From NCBI GenBank assembly GCA_036245805.1, contig BTRK01000004.1, positions 42,744,907 through 42,808,906 of the forward strand: a stretch of DNA of 64,000 nt. The letters run 5' to 3'. Within the stretch, counting starts at the first letter, position 1, and each line of letters opens with the position of its first letter. Source of the DNA: Pristionchus mayeri. Lineage: Eukaryota > Nematoda > Chromadorea > Rhabditida > Neodiplogasteridae. Shown in pieces: positions 1 to 11,235 of the stretch. The notes below the pieces were generated by a model, which saw nothing but the letters and a program-made list of their open reading frames with translations, was not told the origin of the DNA and made no database searches. Both the position numbers and the translations under genes were made by a program.

Positions 1-174
1 GATAAGTCGAGCGAGACCAGAAGGATCGTCTGGATGAAACGTCTTGTAGATGTTGGTAAAGGGAGAAATTGACGGAGCAGGAGAAGACCAACCACTCATT
101 GCGGAAGAAAGCTCAGCAAATGACGCTGTTATCTTCTCGAGGCGTCTTATACTGTTCCAATCTGCGCGCGACAT
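1..174 (-). CDS. Putative 5' coding exon, runs off the window
   Basis: An open frame starts at an ATG at 174-172 and stays open for all 58 codons to the window edge. It begins MSRADWNSIRRLEKITASFA and continues through a Ser/Pro-rich stretch to a charged end. The composition looks protein-like and the region is more GC-rich than the DNA to its right. The same frame is open upstream back to about 240, so the ATG may be internal to a longer exon. I do not recognise a family. It overlaps, in another frame, the membrane-like ORF at 184-408, so at most one of the two is fully right. Coding status is inference. Confidence 0.35.
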   Translation of the reverse strand, partial: MSRADWNSIRRLEKITASFAELSSAMSGWSSPAPSISPFTNIYKTFHPDDPSGLARLI

Positions 175-183
175 TGACTGACT

Positions 184-408
184 CGAGGTTTCTATGTAGA
201 AAGAAGACGTAGACCAAGAGGGCGATGTTAGCGGTAGTGTTCAGGAAAGTGAATACTTGAAAGAAGATGTTCGAATGAAAACGAACAGGCAAGTTGTCAT
301 ATGAAGAGTAGACTATATCGCCGTGTTTGAAAAATATGACTTTGGTAAAATTATCAAAGAGATATCCTTGAATATTTTGTAAAAGCCTCACTTGGTTTTC
401 TTTATTAA
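184..408 (-). CDS. Possible single-helix membrane exon
   Basis: A minus-strand frame open over this stretch contains one clear hydrophobic segment (around FTFLNTTANIALLVYVFF) followed by basic residues. This would suit one helix of a nematode serpentine receptor, but no family motif is visible. No convincing ATG is present: the frame continues upstream past a GTG without a good acceptor. It overlaps the better-looking ORF at 1-174 in a different frame. It may be a receptor remnant or chance. Confidence 0.2.
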
Positions 409-519
409 TATGGAATAGAGTGTTGTCTTCGAAAAGAAAAGACTCTTCGTTGTTTATCCATTATTCGCAAGCAAAATTTTATAAATTTTATAAATTTATA
501 AATTTTTGATGGGTTATCT

Positions 520-870
520 AATCTCATTCGAGTCGTATCTTGTAGAGGCTCAGAATGATATCCATAAAGTGAGTAGTATCCAAAGTTGACGAAAAATCGA
601 TAATTGATCTTTAATCTTTGGATGTTTTTTTTGGAAATTTACATTACTCGAATGTCCTTGTTCAGAGGATCGGAATGATATCCATATCGGGCATTTTGGT
701 AAATATTGAATAGAAAATCGATAATTGATCTTTGGTTTTTGATATATTTAAAAAAATATCTATGGGATTTTTCTGTCCGTCTCTAGACGATTCGAATGAT
801 ATCCATATCGGGCATATTTGCCAATTTCAGGGGAAATATTTATTAAATTAAATTAATTAATTTTAAATTG
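520..870. repeat. Degenerate ~120-bp tandem repeat
   Basis: The phrase GAATGATATCCATA recurs at about 553, 673 and 793, each time preceded by a GAGG/GACG-like word and followed by an AT-rich spacer with ATCGATAATTGATCTTT. The spacing is about 120 bp. It leads into the first 1,984-bp unit. No gene is visible between 409 and 870. Confidence 0.6.
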
Positions 871-3800
871 AGCTCCTTCAAAGCCTTTGTCTGTGCTCAT
901 TTTCGAAAGTTGGCGAAATAGCACCCTCGATCAATAGGAAGGTGAGAGAGGGATGGAGTAGAGCGTAAGGAAAAGATAAAAATCTACGCATGGCGGCTAT
1001 CGCCGGCCATTTCGGTTTAATTACCCAAGTTTGAGGTAAGGAAAGATTTTGCATGGATGTCCTCGAAAGGCCGTCTAAGAAATGACCAATGAATAATACA
1101 TTAGGTTGGCCGTTGGTCGTTAGGACTTGGAGGAGGTTCTTTCGTTTTTGGTGTGAATATAGGAAAATCATAAATATAAAAAAGTAATTTGTATTTAAAA
1201 TATATTATTGATCAAATTAAAAAAGGAATTTGTATTCAAAATATATTATTGAAATTTGAAAAGCAATTTTCCCGCAATTAAAATTTTTGAAAGAAAATAG
1301 AGTCAGATTATTCCACAGTGGAATAGTTGAGGTATAATAATACTACTAATATGGCAAATATTATGAAATAATAAAATATGACGAAATTGACGCCCTGAAA
1401 AATTTATTCCGTATGCCCTTTTTTAAATGTGGTATTTAGATTCTATGTGAAAAGTTACCCCTCAGCGCCATTTTTCGCTCAAAAAGACGTGCACGGACGG
1501 GGTTTCCTGGTTCGAGGAAAATATCATTATGCAAAATATCTGCATAAAATTATAGTTTTTAGGCGAACCATCGTGATCTCAGATCGCTTTTGAACAAATA
1601 TTCACTATTCTAGATTGCAGAAATATGATTACGCTAAAAAGTACGGAGATTCACTCATTCCTAAAAATGTTACCAACATCGAAAAATATCAATTTTGGTC
1701 GCTGCTAGCTTTAAATTTTCAGCTGAAATATCGCAATTTCAAGGTAATTCGTATAATATGTACGGCACACATGATATTAAGTTGTATAGAGGCTCTCCCC
1801 CAGTTGTATTTTAAAAATATTATTGCATGAATATGCGATTCTGAACGTACCGGATTTGAAATAATTTAAAAAGGATTGTCGTGAAATTTTGAGAATTTTT
1901 TATAACACGTGTATCACGAGCCATTGGATGTGTGTGGGAACATTTTCGAAAAATTTGTCGCCGTTTTGGCTCCTATTATGATGGGAGAATACCCTAGAGG
2001 CATGATTTCGAAAATTATAGGTCATTGGCCCAGAGCCGGGTTTTAGGAATTTCCCGGTTTTGCACCTAGCTATACCGTATTTCAGCTCCCAGATGCGCTG
2101 GAGTGTTGGTTTCGGTCTTAAAATGTTCGGGAAAATATTTCCAGAAACATTCCTGTTGTGAGCAAGACGGTTGGGCAACAATGAAAAACTATGCGCCTGA
2201 TAAACGAGTTTTCGGATTAAAATAAAAATATTTTTTTCCATCAAGCTTTAGAGTGATACAGAATTTAATTCAAAATATGAAAGAATAAGTGATCTTACTT
2301 GATATAAAAATATGAAAAGCAACATTTATGGTAGGCCCTTTTTTGCATTTTTAACTCAAACATGGCATACTGAAGAAAAAGTCAAAAAATGTGAATTTTT
2401 CATGTTTGTTATTTCTTGTTCTAACTTTTCCAAACATGTATTGGACTGATGTAGAAGTGGAAAATTATCTTTTGGAAGACGAGTTTGTTAGTATATTTAG
2501 ATAAATAAATTAACATATTAAAAATACAAAATTACTAGTAAAAATACAAAATAAAAATTTCCACTTCTAAATCAGTTCAATACATGTTTGGAAAAGTTAG
2601 AAGAAGAAATAACAAACATGAAAAATTCACATTTTTTGACTTTTTTTTCAGTATGCCATGTTTGAGTGAAAAATGCAAAAAATGGCATATTGAATAGAAA
2701 ATCGATAATTGATCTTGGGTTTTGATATATTTAAAAAAAATATCTATGGGATTTTTCTGTCCGTCTCTAGACGATTCGAATGATATCCATATCGGGCATA
2801 TTTGCCAATTTCAGGGGAAATATTTATTAAATTAAATTAATTAATTTTAAATTGAGCTCCTTCAAAGCCTTTGTCTGTGCTCATTTTCGAAAGTTGGCGA
2901 AATAGCACCCTCGATCAATAGGAAGGTGAGAGAGGGATGGAGTAGAGCGTAAGGAAAAGATAAAAATCTACGCATGGCGGCTATCGCCGGCCATTTCGGT
3001 TTAATTACCCAAGTTTGAGGTAAGGAAAGATTTTGCATGGATGTCCTCGAAAGGCCGTCTAAGAAATGACCAATGAATAATACATTAGGTTGGTCGTTGG
3101 TCGTTAGGACTTGGAGGAGGTTCTTTCGTTTTTGGTGTGAATATAGGAAAATCATAAATATAAAAAAGTAATTTGTATTTAAAATATATTATTGATCAAA
3201 TTAAAAAAGGAATTTGTATTCAAAATATATTATTGAAATTTGAAAAGCAATTTTCCCGCAATTAAAATTTTTGAAAGAAAATAGAGTCAGATTATTCCAC
3301 AGTGGAATAGTTGAGGTATAATAATACTACTAATATGGCAAATATTATGAAATAATATAATATGACGAAATTGACGCCCTGAAAAATTTATTCCGTATGC
3401 CCTTTTTTAAATGTGGTATTTAGATTCTATGTGAAAAGTTACCCCTCAGCGCCATTTTTCGCTCAAAAAGACGTGCACGGACGGGGTTTCCTGGTTCGAG
3501 GAAAATATCATTATGCAAAATATCTGCATAAAATTATAGTTTTTAGGCGAACCATCGTGATCTCAGATCGCTTTTGAACAAATATTCACTATTCTAGATT
3601 GCAGAAATATGATTACGCTAAAAAGTACGGAGATTCACTCATTCCTAAAAATGTTACCAACATCGAAAAATATCAATTTTGGTCGCTGCTAGCTTTAAAT
3701 TTTCAGCTGAAATATCGCAATTTCAAGGTAATTCGTATAATATGTACGGCACACATGATATTAAGTTGTATAGAGGCTCTCCCCCAGTTGTATTTTAAAA

Positions 3801-5314
3801 ATATTATTGCATGAATATGCGATTCTGAACGTACCGGATTTGAAATAATTTAAAAAGGATTGTCGTGAAATTTTGAGAATTTTTTATAACACGTGTATCA
3901 CGAGCCATTGGATGTGTGTGGGAACATTTTCGAAAAATTTGTCGCCGTTTTGGCTCCTATTATGATGGGAGAATACCCTAGAGGCATGATTTCGAAAATT
4001 ATAGGTCATTGGCCCAGAGCCGGGTTTTAGGAATTTCCCGGTTTTGCACCTAGCTATACCGTATTTCAGCTCCCAGATGCGCTGGAGTGTTGGTTTCGGT
4101 CTTAAAATGTTCGGGAAAATATTTCCAGAAACATTCCTGTTGTGAGCAAGACGGTTGGGCAACAATGAAAAACTATGCGCCTGATAAACGAGTTTTCGGA
4201 TTAAAATAAAAATATTTTTTTCCATCAAGCTTTAGAGTGATACAGAATTTAATTCAAAATATGAAAGAATAAGTGATCTTACTTGATATAAAAATATGAA
4301 AAGCAACATTTATGGTAGGCCCTTTTTTGCATTTTTAACTCAAACATGGCATACTGAAGAAAAAGTCAAAAAATGTGAATTTTTCATGTTTGTTATTTCT
4401 TGTTCTAACTTTTCCAAACATGTATTGGACTGATGTAGAAGTGGAAAATTATCTTTTGGAAGACGAGTTTGTTAGTATATTTAGATAAATAAATTAACAT
4501 ATTAAAAATACAAAATTACTAGTAAAAATACAAAATAAAAATTTCCACTTCTAAATCAGTTCAATACATGTTTGGAAAAGTTAGAAGAAGAAATAACAAA
4601 CATGAAAAATTCACATTTTTTGACTTTTTTTTCAGTATGCCATGTTTGAGTGAAAAATGCAAAAAATGGCATATTGAATAGAAAATCGATAATTGATCTT
4701 GGGTTTTGATATATTTAAAAAAAATATCTATGGGATTTTTCTGTCCGTCTCTAGACGATTCGAATGATATCCATATCGGGCATATTTGCCAATTTCAGGG
4801 GAAATATTTATTAAATTAAATTAATTAATTTTAAATTGAGCTCCTTCAAAGCCTTTGTCTGTGCTCATTTTCGAAAGTTGGCGAAATAGCACCCTCGATC
4901 AATAGGAAGGTGAGAGAGGGATGGAGTAGAGCGTAAGGAAAAGATAAAAATCTACGCATGGCGGCTATCGCCGGCCATTTCGGTTTAATTACCCAAGTTT
5001 GAGGTAAGGAAAGATTTTGCATGGATGTCCTCGAAAGGCCGTCTAAGAAATGACCAATGAATAATACATTAGGTTGGTCCTTGGTCGTTAGGACTTGGAG
5101 GAGGTTCTTTCGTTTTTGGTGTGAATATAGGAAAATCATAAATATAAAAAAGTAATTTGTATTTAAAATATATTATTGATCAAATTAAAAAAGGAATTTG
5201 TATTCAAAATATATTATTGAAATTTGAAAAGCAATTTTCCCGCAATTAAAATTTTTGAAAGAAAATAGAGTCAGATTATTCCACAGTGGAATAGTTGAGG
5301 TATAATAATACTAC
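705..5314. repeat. Tandem array of a 1,984-bp unit, 2.3 copies
   Basis: The unit starting TTGAATAGAAAATCGATAAT occurs at about 705, 2,689 and 4,673. Three ORFs (878-1171, 2862-3155, 4846-5139) recur at exactly 1,984-bp steps and differ by only a few bases, so the copies are recent. The third copy breaks off near 5,314, where it joins a sequence starting TTTTTTACAGATGAGCTAGCC. Each unit contains an internal inverted repeat (about 2,320-2,475 against 2,545-2,690 in copy 1). The ORFs carry no recognisable domain and I treat them as non-coding. Confidence 0.9.
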
Positions 5315-6907
5315 TCATATTTTTTACAGATGAGCTAGCCTTTCACTTCCAACGGTAAAAATGCTTATCTTGGATGAGCCGTTCAAAATATACAAAAACC
5401 GACCACCCAGATACAGCGCGACACAGGAAATGAGGGGTAAGAGATACGGCTTTTTAAGGTCGATTTTCGAACTCTACGCGAAAAGTGAACCTTAGATCAA
5501 TCTTCACATTGGTACTTTATTTTTCGTTGTAATAACCTTATATACCAACATGGTTTTACGCCTGAAAATAGTCGAATCCCCTCGAAAATACATATTTTTT
5601 TTATAAATTATTTTTGCGCACTCTCAAAGTAACGTTTTCATGCAATAATATTTTTTTGAATCTAACTGGTGGAGAGCCTCTATACAACTTTATAGTATGC
5701 TGGAATACGATATAGCCAGGTGCAAAACCGGAAAATTCCTAAAACCCGGCTCTGGGGCCAATGAGATATATTTTTCGAAATCATGCCTCTAGGGTATTCT
5801 CCCATCATAATAGGAGCCAAAACGGCGACAACTTTTTCGAAAATGTTCCCGATTGGTGCTTTTATCATCCATTGGCTCGTGATACACGTGATAAATTAAT
5901 GCAATTTCATTCGTTTTGAGTCGATTGTTATTGATGAGAGTGAATTATTCGTTGTTTTCCAAATTTCGAATTTCATAATTCTGAAAATTTCGATACTTTT
6001 AGATCTTTGAAATCTGTAAGTACGCACACATTTTCTAACAACCTTATATACCAACATGGTTTTACGCCTGAAAATAGTCGAATCCCCTCGAAATACATAT
6101 TTTTTTTGTATACATTATTTTTGCGCACTCTCAAAGTAACGTTTTCATGCAATAATATTTTTTTTGAATCTAACTGGTGGAGAGCCTCTATACAACTTTA
6201 TAGTATGTGTCTCGGTACATATTATACAAATTACCTTGAATTTGCGATATTTCATTTGAATATTTAAAGCTAGCAACGGCCAAAATTGAGATTTTTCGAT
6301 TTTGGTAAAATCGAATTTTTAGGAATGAGTGAAACTCCGAATTTTTAGCGTAATCATACTTCTGCAATCTAGAATAGTGAATATTTGTTCAAAAGCGATC
6401 TGAGATCACGATGGTTCGCCTAAAAACTATAATTTTATGCAGATATTTTGCATAATGATATTTTCCTCGAACCAGGAAACCCCGTCCGTGCACGTCTTTT
6501 TGAGCGAAAAATGGCGCTGAGGGGTAACTTTTCACATAGAATCTAAATACCACATTTAAAAAAAGGGCATACGGAATAAATTTTTCAGGGCGTCAATTTG
6601 GTCATATTTTATTATTTCATAATATTTGCCATATTTTTTTACAGATGAGCTAGCCTTTCACTTACAACGGTAAAAATGATTATCTTGGATGAGCCCCTTC
6701 CAACGGTAAAAATGCTTATCTTGGATGAGCCGTTCAAAATATACAAAAACCGACCACCCAGATACAGCGCGACACAGGAAATGAGGGGTCAGAGATACGG
6801 CTTTATAAGGTCGATTTTCGAACTTACACTTAGATCAATCTTCACATTGGTACATTATTTTTCGTTGTACGGCCTATTGGTGATATTGCTCAGTTCTCTC
6901 AGATAGT
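5315..6907. mobile_element. Inverted, rearranged end of a foldback-type element
   Basis: From 6,300 to 6,630 the sequence is the reverse complement of the 1,984-bp unit (about 1,340-1,640), so the array is part of a larger inverted structure. A 230-bp block (GATGAGCTAGCCTTTCACTT onward) occurs twice directly, near 5,325 and 6,643. The right edge, ending near 6,907, reads inwards as GAGTGACTATCTGAGAGAAC followed by a CCGTACA(A/G)CGAAAAATAA-like stretch. This matches the termini of the element at 13,687-17,795. No matching left terminus was found inside the window. No coding capacity is visible. Confidence 0.7.
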
Positions 6908-7104
6908 CACTCTTATACAAAATCGTGATACAAAATTGTATCTTTTGCTCATGGAAAAGTGAGCGAGATGTGATCTCTATTCGGATTTGATCCATTTCTT
7001 CAACACTCGTAAAAATGTAGTGAGTGTAAAAGCTCTTTATCTTTTAAAAAATCGAAGAACAAATATATAAATATAATTATTTCATGTTTTTGAGTGGGCA
7101 ACTG

Positions 7105-7250
7105 ACAATGTTTGGTGAACAGTTACAATAAATTGTCCACACATGCGACTGCTGATACTGCGACGAAAATCATGCGATTGTATCTGTTGTTCATGGAGCA
7201 ATTGGCAAGTAGTGATCTCTATTTTACGTTGATCTATTTTATCGATACAT
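7105..7250. repeat. Interspersed repeat shared with 19,165-19,300
   Basis: TTTGGTGAACAGTT(A/G)CAATAAAT, then about 90 bp later AATTGGCAAG(T/A)AGTGATCTCTATTT, occurs here and again near 19,170. A weaker relative lies near 6,940-6,990. It is a dispersed non-coding repeat of unknown class. The rest of 6,908-7,296 holds nothing I can name. Confidence 0.55.
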
Positions 7251-7296
7251 GGAAAAATAATTGTGATTGTAAAAGAGCTGTTATCTGACATATTTA

Positions 7297-7428
7297 TCAG
7301 ACAGTTTTGACGGAAGTCTGACTCTGTCTCGTGGCGGATACTGCAATAGACACTTTCGCTTTTTTGGCAGAAATAGCCGCCGCGCAGACGAAGCTGAGTA
7401 GAAGGGCCGCCTGCAGATATTGTGTCAT
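7297..7428 (-). CDS. Small secreted peptide candidate (43 aa)
   Basis: The ORF starts at an ATG at 7428-7426 and ends at a TGA at 7299-7297. It begins MTQYLQAALLLSFVCAAAIS, a good signal peptide: polar start, hydrophobic core, small residues before a probable cut after Ala-21. The mature part is about 22 residues, basic and Ser/Thr/Gln-rich, with no cysteine. The local GC content is higher than the AT-rich surroundings. It may be a complete short secreted peptide, or a first exon whose donor I could not find. No family is recognised. It lies next to the minisatellite that begins at 7,875. Confidence 0.45.
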   Translation of the reverse strand: MTQYLQAALLLSFVCAAAISAKKAKVSIAVSATRQSQTSVKTV

Positions 7429-7464
7429 TTTGCAATAATAATAATGATACTAATAATAATGATA

Positions 7465-7716
7465 TTAAACTTTACTAAGTTAGGCAGAGTAGGAGCAGCA
7501 TCACTACCAGTTGGACAGGAGCAATGGTTAGACAAACTCATAGACATCCATGGCGACACTATCAAAAAAATCTATCACAATTCTGCTGAGGGAGCGTGTA
7601 TAGCCGAAAACGAGTGTTAGTTCGATAGAACAAAGATGTGGGAACTCTATGAGTATAATAAAGGAATAACTCAACAACTGGCTAAACCAAATGATGTTCC
7701 GATTCTTCCATAGCGG
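7465..7716 (+). pseudogene. Coding-like remnant interrupted by a stop
   Basis: The plus frame reads a protein-like stretch (QEQWLDKLIDIHGDTIKKIY) up to a TAG at 7618-7620. It then continues in the same frame with FDRTKMWELYEYNKGITQQL to another TAG near 7,714. Composition on both sides of the first stop is equally protein-like, which suggests a decayed exon. I do not recognise the family. Confidence 0.35.
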
Positions 7717-7874
7717 ATTCGTGAGTCATATGGAATAAAGGAAATATCACCCCATTCGTGTCTTCTGAAATGAAAACAATTCATATCGAGTATTTGAATA
7801 GTGTATGCCGGGGCCCTCCTAACCGTATTTTGGAGAGACGCTCGGATCAATTACGGACAGGAAAACTAAGCGTA

Positions 7875-10745
7875 AGTGAGACCGTGTGTGGTACCGAAGC
7901 GATGTGTGGCATCGAAGCGATGTGTGGTGCCGACGTGATGTGCGGTGCCGAAGCGATGTGTGATTCCAAAGTGAGGTGTGATTCCAAAGTGAGGTGTGGT
8001 GCCAACATGATGTGTGGTGCCGAAGCGAAATGTGGTGCCAAAGTGATGTGTGGCATCGAAGCGATGTGTGGTGCCAACGTGATGTGTGGTGCCGAAGCGT
8101 TATGTGGTGCCAAAAGTGATGTGTGGTGCCGAAGCAATGTGTGGTGCCAACGTGATGTGTGATATCAACTTGATGTCTGGTGCAAACGGGATGATTGGTA
8201 CCGTACTGATCTGTGGTGCCAAAGTGATGTGTGGTGCCGAAGCGATGTGTGGTGCCGACGTGATGAGTGTTACCGTACTGATCTGTGGTTCTAAAGTTAT
8301 GTGTGGTACCAAAGTAATGTGTGGTACCGAATCGATGTGTGGTGCCAACGTGATGTGCGGTGCCGAAGCGATGTGTGATTCCAAAGTGATGTGTGATGCC
8401 AACATGATGTGTGGTGCCAACATGATGTGTGGTGCCGATGCGAAGTGTGGTGCCAAAGTGATGTGTGGCACCGAAGCGATGTGTGGTGCCAACGTGATGT
8501 GTGGTGCCGAAGCGATGTGTGGTGCCAAAAGTGATGTGTGGTGCCGAAGCGATGTGTGGTGCCGAAGCGATGTGTGGTGCCAAAAGTGATGTGTGGTGCC
8601 GAAGCGACGTGTGGTGCCAAAAGTGATGTGTGGTGCCGAAGCGATGTGTGATTCCAACGTGATGTGATAAGCAAACGCGATGTGTGATGCCAACATGATG
8701 TGTGGTACCGAAGCTATGTTCTGATTCCAACATGATGTGTGATGTGTGACACCGTACTGATCTGTGCTGCCGAAGTGATGTGTGGTACCGAAGCGAAGTG
8801 TGGTCCCAAAGTTATGCGTGGTACCGAAGCGATGTGTGATTCCAAAGTGAGGTGTGGTGCCAACATAATGTGTGGTGCCGAAGCGAAATGTGGTGCCAAA
8901 GTGATGTGTGGCATCGAAGCGATGTGTGGTGCCAACGTGATGTGTGGTGCCGAAGCGTTATGTGGTGCCAAAAGTGATGTGTGGTGCCGAAGCAATGTGT
9001 GGTGCCAACGTGATGTGTGATATCAACTTGATGTCTGGTGCCAACGGGATGATTGGTACCGTACTGATCTGTGGTGCCAAAGTGATGTGTGGTGCCGAAG
9101 CGATGTGTGATGCCGACGTGATGAGTGTTACCGTACTGATCTGTGGTTCTAAAGTTATGTGTGGTACCAAAGTAATGTGTGGTACCGAATCGATGTGCGG
9201 TGCCAACGTGATGTGCGGTGCCGAAGCGATGTGTGATTCCAAAGTGATGTGTGATGCCAACATGATGTGTGGTGCCAACATGATGTGTGGTGCCGATGCG
9301 AAGTGTGGTGCCAAAGTGATGTGTGGCACCGAAGCGATGTGTGGTGCCAACGTGATGTGTGGTGCCGAAGCGATGTGTGGTGCCAAAAGTGATGTGTGGT
9401 GCCGAAGCGATGTGTGGTGCCGAAGCGATGTGTGGTGCCAAAAGTGATGTGTGGTGCCGAAGCGATGTGTGGTGCCAAAAGTGATGTGTGGTGCCGAAGC
9501 GATGTGTGATTCCAACGTGATGTGATAAGCAAACGCGATGTGTGATGCCAACATGATGTGTGGTACCGAAGCTATGTTCTAATTCCAACATGATGTGTGA
9601 TGTGTGACACCGTACTGATCTGTGCTGCCGAAGTGATGTGTGGTACCGAAGCGAAGTGTGGTCCCAAAGTTATGCGTGGTACCGAAGCGATGTGTGATTC
9701 CAAAGTGAGGTGTGGTGCCAACATGATGTGTGGTGCCGAAGCGAAATGTGGTGCCAAAGTGATGTGTGGCATCGAAGCGATGTGTGGTGCCAACGTGATG
9801 TGTGGTGCCGAAGCGTTATGTGGTGCCAAAAGTGATGTGTGGTGCCGAAGCAATGTGTGGTGCCAACGTGATGTGTGATATCAACTTGATGTCTGGTGCC
9901 AACGGGATGATTGGTACCGTACTGATCTGTGGTGCCAAAGTGATGTGTGGTGCCGACGTGATGAGTGGTGCCGACGTGATGAGTGTTACCGTACTGATCT
10001 GTGGTTCTAAAGTTATGTGTGGTACCAAAGTAATGTGTGGTACCGAATCGATGTGTGGTGCCAACGTGATGTGCGGTGCCGAAGCGATGTGTGATTCCAA
10101 AGTGATGTGTGATGCCAACATGATGTGTGGTGCCAACATGATGTGTGGTGCCGATGCGAAGTGTGGTGCCAAAGTGATGTGTGGCACCGAAGCGATGTGT
10201 GGTGCCAACGTGATGTGTGGTGCCAAAAGTGATGTGTGGTGCCGAAGCGATGTGTGGTGCCGAAGCGATGTGTGGTGCCAAAAGTGATGTGTGGTGCCGA
10301 AGCTATGTTCTGATTCCAACATGATGTGTGATGTGTGACACCGTACTGATCTGTTCTGCCGAAGTGATGTGTGGTACCGAAGCGAAGTGTGGTCCCAAAG
10401 TTATGCGTGGTACCGAAGCGATGTGTGATTCCAAAGTGAAGTGTGGCACCGAAGCGATGGCAACGTAAAGTGTGGGGTCAAAGTGATGTGTGATACCGTG
10501 CCCAAGTTATGTGTGGTGCCGGAGTTATGATGCCGAAGTTGATGCCGAAGTTATGTGTGGTGCCGGAGTAATGAATGGTGCCGAAGTGATATGTGGTGCC
10601 GGAGTGATGCATGGTACCGAAGTGATGTCTGGTGCCGAAGCGATGTTTGATACCGAAGTGATTGTTGGGGAAGTGATGTCTGGTGAGGAAGCGCTGCTAC
10701 CAAAGTGAGGACTGGTACCAAAGTAGGATGTGGTACCAAAGTAGG
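7875..10745. repeat. 18-bp minisatellite with 858-bp higher-order repeat
   Basis: The basic unit is close to GATGTGTGGTGCCGAAGC and its variants (CCAAAGT, CCAACGT, ATTCCAAAGT). A distinctive segment with GACACCGTACTGATCTG recurs at about 8,730, 9,588 and 10,312. That gives one full 858-bp period and a third period shortened by about 134 bp. The third copy lacks several units. Because 18 is divisible by 3, long frames stay open on both strands: a Met-Cys-Gly-Ala-Glu-Ala hexapeptide on plus, and His-rich ThrHisHis frames on minus (up to 304 codons at 7819-8733). The units degenerate towards 10,745. The long ORFs are probably by-products of the repeat. Confidence 0.95.
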
Positions 10746-10763
10746 CTGGTACCGGGGGCTCAC

Positions 10764-10826
10764 CGTGCACATCGGCATCGCGAATAGCAGGACGCTCATG
10801 AGGGCGGTGACGAGACGAAGATTCAT
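10764..10826 (-). CDS. Signal-peptide first exon beside the minisatellite
   Basis: An ATG at 10826-10824 opens 21 codons (MNLRLVTALMSVLLFAMPMC plus Thr) that form a classical signal peptide. It is followed at once by GTGAGC, a strong donor, in phase 0. GC content and codon use stand out from the AT-rich flanks. On the minus strand the next 2.9 kb is the minisatellite, so either the array lies in the first intron, or the exon was captured by repeat expansion. If unspliced, the frame runs on into degenerate repeat sequence and stops at 10,551. The downstream partner exon was not identified; the secreted ORF at 7297-7428 starts with its own signal peptide, so it is not an obvious continuation. 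Confidence 0.45.
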
Positions 10827-10839
10827 ACGCAAGAGCAGT

Positions 10840-11235
10840 GACACACAGGGCCAAGGGCAGGCGACATTAGCACCAGTGGCAGGAAGCCCTGAAACAACAG
10901 TATTTTTGTAAAATCAAAAAAATATTAGCAAATTATGATGTAAAGATATATTTGCATTAAATGCATTATTGGGTTTGTATACTTGCAATGTACATGCACA
11001 CAATTCAAAACCCTGAAGGAACCAGTGGCAGGAAGCCCTGAAGCAAATATCACTTTCTTTCAAGAGAACTCCTTTACTGACAGGCTTGCAATTTTGAGTG
11101 CAAACATTTTTTTTAAAAATTTGACGCAAAAGTCCCTGCACGAATCCTCATTATCAAAAATGGCTTTCTGATGTAGGGTATTGATTACGAAAATATACGG
11201 ATATATCAGTGATTGGCATGTCAAAATAGTGGCAC
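10840..11235. other. Intergenic, one short direct repeat
   Basis: The word ACCAGTGGCAGGAAGCCCTGA occurs at about 10,872 and 11,020. No exon with transmembrane character was found here, although the last exons of the chemoreceptor at 11,236-13,216 would be expected. Confidence 0.5.

Noticed and set aside
878..5139. Three identical 97-residue ORFs (and the 71- and 114-residue ones) as a gene family
   Set aside because: They are carried by the 1,984-bp tandem repeat, have no domain, and overlap inverted-repeat DNA.
7819..8733. 304-codon His-rich protein as a real gene
   Set aside because: The open frame follows from an 18-bp repeat; several other frames over the same bases are equally open and no splice or start context supports it.
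7875..10745. CRISPR array
   Set aside because: The units are contiguous 18-bp variants without constant repeats separated by unique spacers, and the context is a eukaryotic genome.
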